Shown: positions 53,987 through 63,658, numbered from the stretch's first letter. The stretch: 64,000 bases of DNA from Olavius algarvensis spirochete endosymbiont (GCA_900608495.1 UWYT01000029.1:1-64000), one strand, 5' to 3'. Made by a program: numbers and translations. Notes: generated by a model from the letters alone, not told the origin.

Positions 53987-56900
53987 TGTGTGAATGCTCA
54001 AGAGGTGAATTAGCCCGCGTCATCGTTTTGGCCCTCTTAGTTGCCACGGGTATGATTGGGATTTACGCTGAGGAGACCGGTGGGCCGTTGGAGACTGCCC
54101 CGTGGCTGGAGATATTTGAGCCGATGGGCACCGTGGGCTACGGGGATTCTCTGCGGATACATGGCAGGGTACATCCTTCGCCCGATATTGGTGTCGGCGA
54201 CGTACGCGTGGATACACTTACCTGGAATATCCTTGAGCTTGATAAGATGGCATATATCATGTTCCATCGCTCTGGTTTTTTTGTCCAATCGATACCAATT
54301 GCTGAGGATGATGGCCCGCTTACGCTTAAGCTTCGATTAACCAATAAAATGGGAAAAATCGATGAATGGACTTTTTCGATGAACCCCAAGTTGCCTAAAC
54401 CCGAGATTCCCCCTCCCGTCCTGATACCTGAGCCTGGACCCGAGCCTGAGTCTGAACTGGCTCCCATCAGAATCAAATCTCCCGCGGATGGTTCGTTCTA
54501 CGGTTCCACGGTTGAAGTGACAGGCAGTTTTGGAGGCACGCCGCTGAGAATTGAATGGCTGGTGGATGCCCTGAATTTGCAGGGACCCGCTAAGTTGCAT
54601 CCTGATGGAACGTTCAACTTTGCGTTTTCAACCTTGGGATTCTCGGAACTCATCGTTGTGGAGATTAGGGCGATATACGAGAATTGGATGGATAGCACTT
54701 CGATAAGTTTGGAAAATGCCGGAGATGGCCCATATTTAGATGTGAAAAACCTTATAGATGGTGGTTTCTACCTGGATCAGGTAGAAATTACTGGTGTGAT
54801 AGGAAGGAATCCAAATGGGGAAGACAGAGTTTCTGAAATTAAAACGCTCAGTTGGTGGCTTGCCTCCAAGTCTGAAAACCGTCGGACGATATTTTTTGAT
54901 GATGAAGGAGCATTCTCTTTCATCACAGATTTATCGGATGAAGTAGGCTCGATCACCTTGGAATTCGAAGCCGAAGATAAAAATAACAATAAGACCAGGT
55001 TGAACTTCCGTCTTAGGGATGGCCGGTTGCCTCCGCTTTTGACACTTGATTTTCCCATCGAGGATACCAGATATGGGGCCGCTGGCATGTTTGTTTCGGG
55101 TACGGTGACAGATCCATATGAAGATAGTTCTGATTATGGTGGGATTGGAGACTTGGCTTGGACGGTACGTCCTGCGGATGTCAGAATAACCGATCAGTTA
55201 ATCGATGGCTCGGTTCAGTTGGCGCGCGACGGGAGTTTCTCGATTCCGCTTTATATGCAAATTTTCGAGGGAGATGTAGAACTCCATGTCAAGGTTGCTG
55301 GCGGCAATGGCGAGATAGCCGAGTCAGTATTACTTATACCCCGAGGCAAGAGCGATGTTCCCAGTTTTGAAGTTCTTGGTTTGAATGAGTCAGCCAGACT
55401 TAGTTGGGATTCAGTTCCTGATGCTGATAGAATGGTAGTGGAGTTAGTTAATGACAACAAGAAAACAGAAGTAGAAGTTGCCGCAGCGAATAACGGCGAG
55501 CTGGTGGTGGATTCGCTGATTAACGGCGAACTATATGAATTTCAACTGCGCGTGATTAGCGAACGCGGTAATTTCAGTTCCCATGTGGTACGGGCTATCC
55601 CTCTTTCGGGGGAAACTTTGAAGCCTCTTGCCAAGGGTGGATATCGACAGATTCAATTAAATTGGCCGAGCATACCCGGAACTCAGGAATATCTTATATT
55701 TCGCTCGGAAGGAACCGGTGATTTTGAACTTCTTGGCCCTCCAATAAACGAGGTAAGCTTTGTGGACAGCATGGCACGCTATGGAATTCAGTATTCCTAT
55801 GCAATTGCACCGATGGAGTTTCCGGAAAATCTGAGCAACCCCACCTCGGCGCGCACTATAATAGCGCCTAAGTTCAGAATGGAGAAGGTTGCCGACTATG
55901 AAGGTTTGATACCAGAGGATATTTTTATTCAAGGAGATTACGCTTTTGTAGCCGCCGGGCACAATGGGCTTAGGATTATTGATATCAACGATCCGATTAA
56001 GCCAGTAGCCATTGGGTCGATAGAATCCGAGGAAGCAATGGGAGTTGTTGTCAAGGGTGATTATGCCTTTATCTCCGATAGAAATAGAGGCCTTCTGGTG
56101 GCCAATATCATTGCGCCCACAAAACCCTTCATTGTCGGTTCCAGACTTGCTGGACAAGCTAGTGCGATTGGTGTTCGGGGTGAGTATGCGTACATCGCCG
56201 ATGAAAAACTCGGTGTACGTACATATGATGTGTCGGATGTGCGCAATCCACAACGAGTTGATATTCTTGAGGGTTTTAATGCTTACGATTTAGCTATTGT
56301 GGACACTACAATGCTCGTTCCTGCCGGTTTAAAGGGTCTAGGCATTATCAGTTTGGAAAATCCCGAAACCCCTGTTCTACTTAACACAGTGCAAACAGGT
56401 GATGTGCAATCTATCGAAGTTAGGGATAATCTTGCCTGTCTTATTGATTCTGTCGGAGATATCCTGTTGCTCGATATTTCGAATCCGCGGGCACTTAGAA
56501 GTTTCTCCAGGATAGCGAATGCGCGCGCAAGTTATCTCACCATTGGAAACGACTATATTCTTGTTTCAAAGTTAGATGGAGGGTTAGATCTTTACAATGT
56601 GGACAATCCAAGCGAACCAACCTTTTTTGGGACCGTTTCGCTCGATAGGCTGAAGCATCTGAAATTCAATAACGACTATGTATACGCCGGTACTGACAAA
56701 GGGATAGTCGTGATTCAAACCTATCTGGTTGGGAATTCATTTGTGAGTTCGGGATGGAAAACTCAGGGGCATTCGTATGGTTTGGCCCTTTCAAAGAAGG
56801 AATTGGTGGTTGCAGACCATAGGGGTGGAGTTCAGATTTTCAATAGTGAAGCTGGAGAGCCGTTTCAGGTAATTCAGTCATCTTTTGCGAAGGAGGTGGC

Positions 56901-57591
56901 GGTTGCAAACGATTTACTCGCCGTTGCTGATGCTGTTGACGGTTTGAGTGTTTACAATCGCTTGCCGCGAAATAATCGTTGGGGCGATTCAATTTTGGAA
57001 GATTCTATTGGTCCGGCGGTGGATGTTGATATTTATGGTACGGTTGTTATAGCGGCTTTTGAGGGAATGAATCCGGTTCTGTTGCAGATTTCCGAAGGGG
57101 ATGTGGTAAATTCTATTGATATCCCTTTTTTGGGCGCGAAGGCGGTGTCTGTTGGAGAATTATTCGCCGTTGTAGCCGATGATCAGGAATTCAGAGTTTA
57201 CGGAATCAAAGACCTCGCAGAATTGAAACGCTTGAAACTCGAGGGTATCAAGGATTTACATATTTATCAGAATCGGCTCTATGCCGCTGGCGATTTCGGA
57301 ATGGCGATTTACGCGCTTCCGAATTCGAGAGAACTTGAGTTGTTATCGCTTATGCCGAGCGCACACGTTCGTTCCATATCTGTTGCGGAGGGTTATGCCT
57401 TCCTTAGCAGTGGCCCCGAAGGGCTTTTGGTTGTAAATGTGAAAGATCCAATGCAACCATTTGTTGCATCGAAGAGTTCGGAGGTTTTTGCCACGGCGGC
57501 CGAGGCTGTTCCGGGAGCGGGACTGGTTTATGTTACTGATATTGACGGTGTTCAGATGGTGGATTTGGTTATTCCGACTTGGCTGGAATAG
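53986..57591 (+). CDS. Secreted Ig-like + fibronectin III + LVIVD-propeller protein
   Basis: 1201 residues; the ATG at 53986 shares one base with the previous stop (TGATG). Signal peptide core VIVLALLVATGMIGIYA. Then beta-sandwich modules, a proline/glutamate linker (PKPEIPPPVLIPEPGPEPES, about 138-157), further modules beginning IRIKSPADGSFYGSTVEVTG, VKNLIDGGFYLDQVEITGVI and LDFPIEDTRYGAAGMFVSGT, two FN3-like domains (about 460-635), and from about 645 a long series of LVIVD-type propeller blades (GDYAFVAAGHNGLRIIDIND, GDYAFISDRNRGLLVANIIA, GEYAYIADEKLGVRTYDVSD). No enzyme motif is seen; large secreted binding protein. Its last 23 bases overlap the convergent trmL gene. Confidence 0.75.
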   Translation: MCECSRGELARVIVLALLVATGMIGIYAEETGGPLETAPWLEIFEPMGTVGYGDSLRIHGRVHPSPDIGVGDVRVDTLTWNILELDKMAYIMFHRSGFFVQSIPIAEDDGPLTLKLRLTNKMGKIDEWTFSMNPKLPKPEIPPPVLIPEPGPEPESELAPIRIKSPADGSFYGSTVEVTGSFGGTPLRIEWLVDALNLQGPAKLHPDGTFNFAFSTLGFSELIVVEIRAIYENWMDSTSISLENAGDGPYLDVKNLIDGGFYLDQVEITGVIGRNPNGEDRVSEIKTLSWWLASKSENRRTIFFDDEGAFSFITDLSDEVGSITLEFEAEDKNNNKTRLNFRLRDGRLPPLLTLDFPIEDTRYGAAGMFVSGTVTDPYEDSSDYGGIGDLAWTVRPADVRITDQLIDGSVQLARDGSFSIPLYMQIFEGDVELHVKVAGGNGEIAESVLLIPRGKSDVPSFEVLGLNESARLSWDSVPDADRMVVELVNDNKKTEVEVAAANNGELVVDSLINGELYEFQLRVISERGNFSSHVVRAIPLSGETLKPLAKGGYRQIQLNWPSIPGTQEYLIFRSEGTGDFELLGPPINEVSFVDSMARYGIQYSYAIAPMEFPENLSNPTSARTIIAPKFRMEKVADYEGLIPEDIFIQGDYAFVAAGHNGLRIIDINDPIKPVAIGSIESEEAMGVVVKGDYAFISDRNRGLLVANIIAPTKPFIVGSRLAGQASAIGVRGEYAYIADEKLGVRTYDVSDVRNPQRVDILEGFNAYDLAIVDTTMLVPAGLKGLGIISLENPETPVLLNTVQTGDVQSIEVRDNLACLIDSVGDILLLDISNPRALRSFSRIANARASYLTIGNDYILVSKLDGGLDLYNVDNPSEPTFFGTVSLDRLKHLKFNNDYVYAGTDKGIVVIQTYLVGNSFVSSGWKTQGHSYGLALSKKELVVADHRGGVQIFNSEAGEPFQVIQSSFAKEVAVANDLLAVADAVDGLSVYNRLPRNNRWGDSILEDSIGPAVDVDIYGTVVIAAFEGMNPVLLQISEGDVVNSIDIPFLGAKAVSVGELFAVVADDQEFRVYGIKDLAELKRLKLEGIKDLHIYQNRLYAAGDFGMAIYALPNSRELELLSLMPSAHVRSISVAEGYAFLSSGPEGLLVVNVKDPMQPFVASKSSEVFATAAEAVPGAGLVYVTDIDGVQMVDLVIPTWLE

Positions 57592-58093
57592 GTTCGGATT
57601 GATCACTTAGGCGATTTTGGGGGTCGGTTTTCTGAAGATTGGAGAAATTGTGCTGTCTTAGAACTTCGCAGGCCACAATACCAACCGCAACCGAAAGATT
57701 TAACGATCTGGCTTCTTTAAGCATTGGTATTCTCAGGCATTTTTCCGGGATGCCGCTGAGGATACTCATCGGCAGTCCGGCAGTTTCCTTTCCAAATACC
57801 AGGTATGTGGGACTTCTAAATGCGACTTCGTCGTAACTCCTGGAGGCCTTTGTTGTGAGGTACCACAGTGGAGGGTTGTTATTTCGAGAAAGAAAGGATT
57901 CCCAATTTTCGTATATGGAGGGATCGAGTTCATGCCAATAATCCAAGCCCGCCCTTCTAAGAAGTTTGTCGTTTATGGAAAAGCCTAAAGGATGAATTAG
58001 ATGAAGTGAGGCATCCATTGCCATACAGGTTCTACCGATGCTTCCTGTGTTCTGCGGTATTTCGGGTTGATGCAGTACTATATGAAGCTCCAC
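57569..58093 (-). CDS. trmL: tRNA (cytidine/uridine-34) 2'-O-methyltransferase
   Basis: 174 residues, the short SPOUT form. Methylates the wobble ribose of certain leucine tRNAs. Motifs: LHQPEIPQNTGSIGRTCMAM, TYLVFGKETAGLPMSIL and RSLNLSVAVGIVACEVLRQ, plus HPLGFSINDKLLRRAGLDYW, which is typical for TrmL. The start is GTG at 58093, five bases after the rel stop, so it is translated with that operon. The C-terminal about 20 residues, where it overlaps the envelope-cluster gene, are a non-conserved tail. Confidence 0.93.
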   Translation of the reverse strand: MELHIVLHQPEIPQNTGSIGRTCMAMDASLHLIHPLGFSINDKLLRRAGLDYWHELDPSIYENWESFLSRNNNPPLWYLTTKASRSYDEVAFRSPTYLVFGKETAGLPMSILSGIPEKCLRIPMLKEARSLNLSVAVGIVACEVLRQHNFSNLQKTDPQNRLSDQSEPIPAKSE

Positions 58094-58098
58094 TTAGA

Positions 58099-60147
58099 CT
58101 ACCCATAGTAGTTATTCTGCAGGTTTTGTACTTTAAGTATCGATAACACAGATGGTATTGCCCTGACACTTCCAGATATTTTCCCAAAATCATCGAAATT
58201 CTCCACTTCAACTGTGAAATAACCCTCTAGTTCTCCTCGTTCGGTTTCGTCGAGGCTACCCGATATTAAATGGCCGCGATATTTACGAATAGCTCTCTCT
58301 ATTTCGCTAAAAAGTTCGTGTGTGTATTTTGAGTGTATTCGAAATCTTTGAGTGTTTTTGAGGCTGACGGTTTCCCAGTTCACCTGGATTTGACGAGCTT
58401 CGAAGTTTGCAATGCCCTTAAGGTTTGAGCATTTATCGCTATGTACAATAATACCACGACCATGAGATATGTAGCCAATTATCTTGTCACCAGGAGACGG
58501 TGAGCAGCACTGACTAATCCTTATCATCACGTTTTTCCCATTAGCTACGCTAATTCCAACCTTGGATAAATCGAGAATTTTTGTTTCAGGTTTGTTATAT
58601 GCTTCTTTGTTTGGAACCTCGATCTTTTTTTTGCGAGCGACTATGTTCCGGTCGATTATAACATCGGCCTCGTGATGATTTAGCCAGGAGCGGATTTTGT
58701 TGCGGGCGCGGGTGCTGCGAACATGTTTGAGCCAGTTGACATGGGGATGTGCATTGACTGCAGTGAGAATTTGTATAGTTTGAGTATTTGCAAGCGGCCG
58801 GGTTAGCGGAATGATTGCGCCGTTTGCCTTAGCCCCCATGCAATGACTGCCGACTTCAGAGTGTATGTGATACGCGAAGTCTATGGCTGTAGATCCCTCA
58901 GGCAATTCAATCGGATCGCCTTTCGGTGTATAGAGAATTATGGAATCCTGCAGCACGTCGCGTTTGATTGTGTCGAGGAAAATACCTGTATCGTCATCGT
59001 AACTTTCATTTCTCAGGTCTTTCAGTTGCTCCACCAGAGCAAATTGACTGGCTTGTAAATTCTTGTTTCTCTTTTTTTCCTTGTAGGTCCAATGTGCGGC
59101 GACGCCATATTCAGCCGTTTCGTGCATTGATTGGCTTCTGATTTGTATTTCCAATGGGCGGCCGCCTTGGGTAAGAACCGAGGTGTGAAGCGAGCGGTAG
59201 CCATTGCTTTTTGGAGATGCAATGTAATCTTTGAATCGACCTTCAAGAGGTGCCCAGAGGCTGTGCGTCACACCGAGTATCGTATAACAGGCAACTGTCG
59301 ATTCGCAGATTATTCGAACGCCCAGAAGATCGTATATTTCATCGATATCTTTGTCTCTGTCTTTCATCTTGCGAAATATTGAATAGAAATGCTTGGCTCT
59401 GGTAGAAACAACTATTTTCACGCGTGCCTTTGTAGCGGCTTGCAGGAGGTCTTCCTGAATGTATTCCAGATAAAGTTTTCGTTCTTCCTTCTTAAGCGCC
59501 ACATGATCGCGAATTAGGGTATAATAATCGGGCTGCAGATATTTGAAGCTGAGATCTTCCAATTCGGATTTGAGCGAGCTCATTCCCAATTTTCCTGCCA
59601 TCGGGGCATAGATTTCCAAACATTCACGAGCGATTCTGTCGCGTCGTTTATCATCGACAATGTATTGGAGGGTATGCATGTTATGGCGTTTATCTGCAAG
59701 TTTTATGAGTATAACTCTTAGATCGTCAACCATTGCCCAAACCATTTTTCTGAGAGATGCCGCTTCCCTTGCCTTAGTTCCCACATTTATATCGTCAATT
59801 TTCGTAACACCTTCGATGAGTGCGGCCACTTCGGTCCCAAAACTCTCGATGATGTCGTTTTTGGTTGCCTCTGTGTCTTCCAGAGCATCGTGAAGCAGAG
59901 CTCCCTTTATTGCCTGTGGATCCAGTTTGAAATCAATCAGTGCTTCTGCGGTTCGAATAGGATGGATTATATAGGGTTCTCCCGAGGCTCTCTTTTGTCC
60001 CTCGTGCAATTTCCGAGACCAGTTTAGAGCATTGATTATGCTTCTGCGCTCCGTGCGGGGATAGATACCCAGAGAGCCTGCGAATCGGCGAATTTCGGTT
60101 TTAAGCTCTGCCTCAGTGAGAACCAGGGTGCCGGCAATCGAACTCAT
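58099..60147 (-). CDS. Bifunctional (p)ppGpp synthetase/hydrolase (Rel/SpoT type)
   Basis: 682 residues. The HD hydrolase domain has EPYIIHPIRTAEALIDF and ALLHDALEDTEATKNDI, with HDxxED intact. The synthetase domain has GVRIICESTVACYTILGVTH, GRFKDYIASPKSNGYRSLHT and EIQIRSQSMHETAEYGVAAHW; the RFKD motif marks the bifunctional class rather than RelA-only enzymes. TGS (DSIILYTPKGDPIELPEGST), helical and ACT domains (ending VRAIPSVLSILKVQN) complete it. Controls the stringent response. The ATG overlaps the prmC stop (ATGA). Only one long RSH gene is visible in the window. Confidence 0.96.
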   Translation of the reverse strand: MSSIAGTLVLTEAELKTEIRRFAGSLGIYPRTERRSIINALNWSRKLHEGQKRASGEPYIIHPIRTAEALIDFKLDPQAIKGALLHDALEDTEATKNDIIESFGTEVAALIEGVTKIDDINVGTKAREAASLRKMVWAMVDDLRVILIKLADKRHNMHTLQYIVDDKRRDRIARECLEIYAPMAGKLGMSSLKSELEDLSFKYLQPDYYTLIRDHVALKKEERKLYLEYIQEDLLQAATKARVKIVVSTRAKHFYSIFRKMKDRDKDIDEIYDLLGVRIICESTVACYTILGVTHSLWAPLEGRFKDYIASPKSNGYRSLHTSVLTQGGRPLEIQIRSQSMHETAEYGVAAHWTYKEKKRNKNLQASQFALVEQLKDLRNESYDDDTGIFLDTIKRDVLQDSIILYTPKGDPIELPEGSTAIDFAYHIHSEVGSHCMGAKANGAIIPLTRPLANTQTIQILTAVNAHPHVNWLKHVRSTRARNKIRSWLNHHEADVIIDRNIVARKKKIEVPNKEAYNKPETKILDLSKVGISVANGKNVMIRISQCCSPSPGDKIIGYISHGRGIIVHSDKCSNLKGIANFEARQIQVNWETVSLKNTQRFRIHSKYTHELFSEIERAIRKYRGHLISGSLDETERGELEGYFTVEVENFDDFGKISGSVRAIPSVLSILKVQNLQNNYYG

Positions 60148-60986
60148 GCAAGTTCCTTTTTGGCTATCGCCACGCGAGGAATTCCTCCAAGATCGTCGCG
60201 ATACTGGATGTTTTTGAAACCAGCATCGGATAGCAGCCTAAGTACTTCATGCATCTGCGTGGGAGAAGTCTCTAGGAGCAATGTTCCATTTTTGGTAGTT
60301 TTGGCCCAGGCGTAGGGGATAAGACGACGAATTACATTCAAACCATCATGATCGCCGCCGTCTAAGGCAAGTGCCGGTTCCTTCCACTTCAGTTTTTTCC
60401 GCTGACTAAATTCAGCAGGTGTCAAGTATGGCGGGTTGGACACGATAATCTCAAATTGGCCCGGTACATTCTCCAATAGATTGGAACGAAAGTATTTTAC
60501 GTTCCCATTGCTTATTGATTGGTTGTTTCTTTCGAAGTATTGCTCGGCAATGGAGGAAATGTCCGATGCGGATATACTCCAGCCAGGTTGTTCAGCGGCG
60601 AGTGTCAATGCAAGAGTTCCAGGCCCACAGCAACAGTCGTGAAGACGAGCTTTGGAGCCGTATTCGTCCATAGTTTTCAATGCTGCCTCAATAAGCGCTT
60701 CTGTGTCTGGTCGAGGACAAAGAACACCTGGACCTACAGAGAAATCTCTGCCCCAGAATTCTTTTCTCCCAATAATCCAAGCGACAGGCTCACCAGAAAT
60801 ACGGCGCTTCACCGAAAGACGATATTCTTTAACTATCGTATTATCCAGGCTTTCTGATAAGCGCATATATAGATGTTCTCTGTCGAGCTTGCAGGCATTA
60901 GCCAAAAGCAAGGCGGTGTCCAGCTCAGGTGTGTGGCTTCCCTTCATTGCGAATCTACCCTCTGCCAGAGCTTCTCGAACAGTCAT
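60144..60986 (-). CDS. prmC: Release factor glutamine methyltransferase
   Basis: 280 residues from ATG 60986. Methylates the glutamine of the GGQ motif in release factors, and lies directly downstream of prfA, its substrate gene. N-terminal domain: TVREALAEGRFAMKGSHTPE, ELDTALLLANACKLDREHLY. Catalytic domain: CPRPDTEALIEAAL, AdoMet motif LHDCCCGPGTLALTLAAEQP (an unusual triple-cysteine version of the glycine-rich loop) and IIVSNPPYLTPAEF with NPPY. An upstream in-frame TTG at 61085 with GAGG nine bases before it would add 33 non-conserved residues and cannot be excluded. Confidence 0.93.
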   Translation of the reverse strand: MTVREALAEGRFAMKGSHTPELDTALLLANACKLDREHLYMRLSESLDNTIVKEYRLSVKRRISGEPVAWIIGRKEFWGRDFSVGPGVLCPRPDTEALIEAALKTMDEYGSKARLHDCCCGPGTLALTLAAEQPGWSISASDISSIAEQYFERNNQSISNGNVKYFRSNLLENVPGQFEIIVSNPPYLTPAEFSQRKKLKWKEPALALDGGDHDGLNVIRRLIPYAWAKTTKNGTLLLETSPTQMHEVLRLLSDAGFKNIQYRDDLGGIPRVAIAKKELA

Positions 60987-61131
60987 CAGGATTAATTTTG
61001 CCAATCTTCGGAGCTTAAGTCCATCGATTTTGTCAAGAACCAGATTACATGATTGGAAATTTCCAGCAGCCCGGATTGTGTGCAAGAAATGAAACCTCGT
61101 GATGCGGCAGGCGGAATTAGAAATCTGTGTG

Positions 61132-62214
61132 TCAGCTCACCAATGCGTTTTCCAAGGCGCCGATTTTCAATCCGTCCAGGATTTCGTTCAAATCGCCTTG
61201 CATTACCTGCTCCAGTTTATAAAGCGTAAGATTTACCCTATGGTCGGTAATTCTGTTTTGGGGGAAATTGTAAGTACGGATTCGTTCTGAGCGATCGCCG
61301 GAACCGATTTGGTTTCTCCTATTGGTTGCCCTTTCTGTCTGTTTCTTCGATTCTTTCAGCTCATACAGGCGAGCTCGCAACACTCTGAAGGCCTTGGCTT
61401 TGTTTTTGATCTGACTTTTCTCATCCTGACAGGTTACTACAAGTCCGGATGGCAGGTGGGTGAGTCGAACAGCCGAATCGGTTTTATTGACGCTCTGTCC
61501 GCCTGGACCGCTGGAGCGATAAACATCCACTTTGACGTCGGAATCCTGAATTGTAATATCGGTTTCTTCAGCTTCGGGAAGCACAGCCACGGTTACCGCT
61601 GAGGTATGAATTCGGCCTTGTGATTCTGTGTTTGGAACTCTTTGCACCCTATGCGCACCAGATTCATATCTGAGATTCCCGTATACGCCTTTGCCGCTCA
61701 CTGAAAAGACTATTTCCTTGAAACCTCCGGCTTCAGTTTCACTTGAATTCAGCACTTCAACTTTCCATTTCCGGCTTTCGGAGTAGCGCCCATACATACG
61801 GTATAAATCGGCCACGAAAAGACTGGCCTCATCGCCACCGGTACCAGCACGGATTTCGATAATAATGTCTTTTCCATCTAATGGATCTTTGGGAACCAGA
61901 AGTACTTTGAGTTTTTGAACAATCTGCTCAAGGTCGGTTTCAAGGGAATCAATTTCTTCCTGGGCCATTGCCTTGATTTCCAAATCCAATTCCGCATTGG
62001 CCATTTCCCTGGTATCTTCCAATTCACCGCGCTTGAAAAGAAAAACCTTGTATAGTGCTATTGTTTCCTCTACCAGGGCATACTCCTGCATAGCCTTCTT
62101 GTAAGCATTGACTCTTTTGGGTAAATCGGAATCGGCTATGATTGATTGCAGTTTCTCATATCTCTTCTGAACTATTTCCATGCGCTGTTCAACGAGTGTG
62201 ATGTTGGTTATCAT
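61132..62214 (-). CDS. prfA: Peptide chain release factor 1
   Basis: 360 residues from ATG 62214, the normal RF1 length; longer in-frame starts (up to 62319) overlap the rhomboid gene and add non-conserved residues. Recognises UAA/UAG stops and triggers peptide release. Key stretches: [40 protein letters not shown], and the GGQ loop [20 protein letters not shown] with the glutamine modified by Prm[21 protein letters not shown] near the end. It starts seven bases after the rhomboid stop and is followed by prmC and rel, a common bacterial order for prfA-prmC. Confidence 0.96.
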   Translation of the reverse strand: MITNITLVEQRMEIVQKRYEKLQSIIADSDLPKRVNAYKKAMQEYALVEETIALYKVFLFKRGELEDTREMANAELDLEIKAMAQEEIDSLETDLEQIVQKLKVLLVPKDPLDGKDIIIEIRAGTGGDEASLFVADLYRMYGRYSESRKWKVEVLNSSETEAGGFKEIVFSVSGKGVYGNLRYESGAHRVQRVPNTESQGRIHTSAVTVAVLPEAEETDITIQDSDVKVDVYRSSGPGGQSVNKTDSAVRLTHLPSGLVVTCQDEKSQIKNKAKAFRVLRARLYELKESKKQTERATNRRNQIGSGDRSERIRTYNFPQNRITDHRVNLTLYKLEQVMQGDLNEILDGLKIGALENALVS

Positions 62215-62221
62215 AAGTTTT

Positions 62222-62839
62222 CTAATTGGCGAAGTTCTGTTTATCAGCAGGAATAGGCGGACTCGAAGTATCTGTTTTCTTTGCGGCAACAGTGCGAAGG
62301 AAGCCAAACACGGCTCCACATGCAGCTCCTATAATATGGGATATCTGGGAGACATCGTCGTAGCGAAAAATTGCCAATACTTCCTTAATCAAATATAAGC
62401 ACACAACCAGTAATGCAGTAAGCGGAAATTCTCCAGTTCCAGTATTTGCGAAACTTACCATCAATATCATCATGAAAGCTATCCCACTTGATCCCATTAG
62501 GGCAGTTTCAAAGAATAGAGCATTCAACAGGCCGTTTACTAAGGCGGTAATTACAATCATCCAAGCCACTTGCCTGGTTCCAAATTTTTCCTCAAGTATG
62601 GGACCAAGGAGCAGTATCAAAGTTAGATTCGCAAGAAGGTGTTCCCAACTGGCGTGTCCAAAAAGGTGAGTAAACATCCGTACGTAGGCCGGGATGTCAT
62701 CAAATTTAAAGGTTGTTGACCCCTCAGCGGTGAAAAGTTCCTGAATTATTCCAGGCATAATATATTGGTCTATCAGAAGGACAATCGTTGCCACTAAAGC
62801 CAGTGTAAGTGCGGCCGGAGCATTGTACTTCAGCTTCAT
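62222..62839 (-). CDS. Rhomboid-family intramembrane serine protease
   Basis: 205 residues with about six membrane segments. Cleaves membrane proteins within the bilayer. Active-site elements are all present: [20 protein letters not shown] (first conserved H/N region), GSSGIAFMM with Ser118 in the GxSG motif, and [16 protein letters not shown] with His168. The C-terminal tail is short and polar. No obvious substrate gene is adjacent; substrate unknown. It is followed by prfA after seven bases, so the two are likely co-transcribed. Confidence 0.93.
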   Translation of the reverse strand: MKLKYNAPAALTLALVATIVLLIDQYIMPGIIQELFTAEGSTTFKFDDIPAYVRMFTHLFGHASWEHLLANLTLILLLGPILEEKFGTRQVAWMIVITALVNGLLNALFFETALMGSSGIAFMMILMVSFANTGTGEFPLTALLVVCLYLIKEVLAIFRYDDVSQISHIIGAACGAVFGFLRTVAAKKTDTSSPPIPADKQNFAN

Positions 62840-62874
62840 ACTAGTGTATCGGAGTTATTCGCGAGCATGCTTAT

Positions 62875-63633
62875 TTAATTCAACTCCATAGCTATCGGGC
62901 AATGGTCGCTTCCATTTATATCCGGCATTATTCTGGATGATTTCACTCTCCCTGCGGACGCATCGTTTACGCAGAAATAATCAATTCTCCATCCGACATT
63001 GTTTTGCCGGGCGTTAGCTCTATAGGACCACCACGTGTAGTGATTTGGTCCATTTTCAAATACGCGAAAGGTATCGGTCCAACCGCCGGCGATGAAAGAA
63101 TCCATCCAAGCACGTTCTTCGGGCAGGTATCCCGGGTTTTTCTCATTTGCCTTCGGATGAGCCAAATCTATAGGTTTGTGAGCCACATTGTAGTCGCCTA
63201 TTATTGCAACGGTTTTGCCAGCGTCCACCAGTTTATCAGCACGTTTTTTAACTGCCACGTTGAAACCAAGCTTGTACTCCAGCCTAGCTCCTTCAATCTG
63301 AGAATTCGGGAAGTAGCAGTTCAATAATGCGAGGTTGTCAAAAAAAACAACCTGTACTCTACCCTCCGAATCAAATTCTTTCACACCCAGAAGCTCTATG
63401 GCATCGGGCTGTTTTCTTGCCCAAAACGCGGTACCACTATATCCACGTTTCTCAGCACTCTGCCACCAGGACTGATATCCAGCGGGTGCGTATACTTCTC
63501 TACTCAGTTGTTCGAGGTGCGCCTTTGTCTCCTGTATGAAGAAAAAATCCACATCGGAGGCGGTGATAAACTCCATCAACCCTTTTTTGCAGGCGGCGCG
63601 TACTCCATTTACATTCCAGGAAACAATCTTCAT
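62875..63633 (-). CDS. Exodeoxyribonuclease III / AP endonuclease
   Basis: 252 residues, ExoA/Xth family, base-excision repair. Motifs: MKIVSWNVNGVRAACKKG, FFIQETKAH with metal-binding Glu35, RGYSGTAFWARKQP, AIIGDYNVAHKPIDLAHPKA, WRIDYFCVND and GSDHCPIAMEL with the catalytic His. Full length and intact. The start codon is 25 bases from that of the divergent FN3K-like gene; TATACT lies seven bases before the ATG on the minus strand and no Shine-Dalgarno sequence is present, so a leaderless transcript is likely. First gene of the run towards rel and trmL. Confidence 0.96.
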   Translation of the reverse strand: MKIVSWNVNGVRAACKKGLMEFITASDVDFFFIQETKAHLEQLSREVYAPAGYQSWWQSAEKRGYSGTAFWARKQPDAIELLGVKEFDSEGRVQVVFFDNLALLNCYFPNSQIEGARLEYKLGFNVAVKKRADKLVDAGKTVAIIGDYNVAHKPIDLAHPKANEKNPGYLPEERAWMDSFIAGGWTDTFRVFENGPNHYTWWSYRANARQNNVGWRIDYFCVNDASAGRVKSSRIMPDINGSDHCPIAMELN

Positions 63634-63658
63634 GATTTATAGTATATAATGTTGGTTA
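63634..63658. promoter_or_regulatory. 25-base divergent gap with overlapping -10 boxes
   Basis: The gap between the exoA ATG (63633, minus) and the FN3K-like ATG (63659, plus) holds TATAAT at 63645-63650 on the plus strand and TATACT in the same AT-rich block on the minus strand. Both boxes are 7-8 bases from their start codons, which would make both transcripts leaderless. The matching -35 boxes would lie inside the opposite genes and are weak. Confidence 0.5.

Noticed and set aside
55657-56253. 198-codon open frame on the minus strand
   Set aside because: Antisense to the propeller repeats; the repeated DNA gives long chance frames.
62215-62319. Longer N-terminus for release factor 1
   Set aside because: It would overlap the rhomboid gene and exceed the standard 360-residue length with non-conserved sequence.
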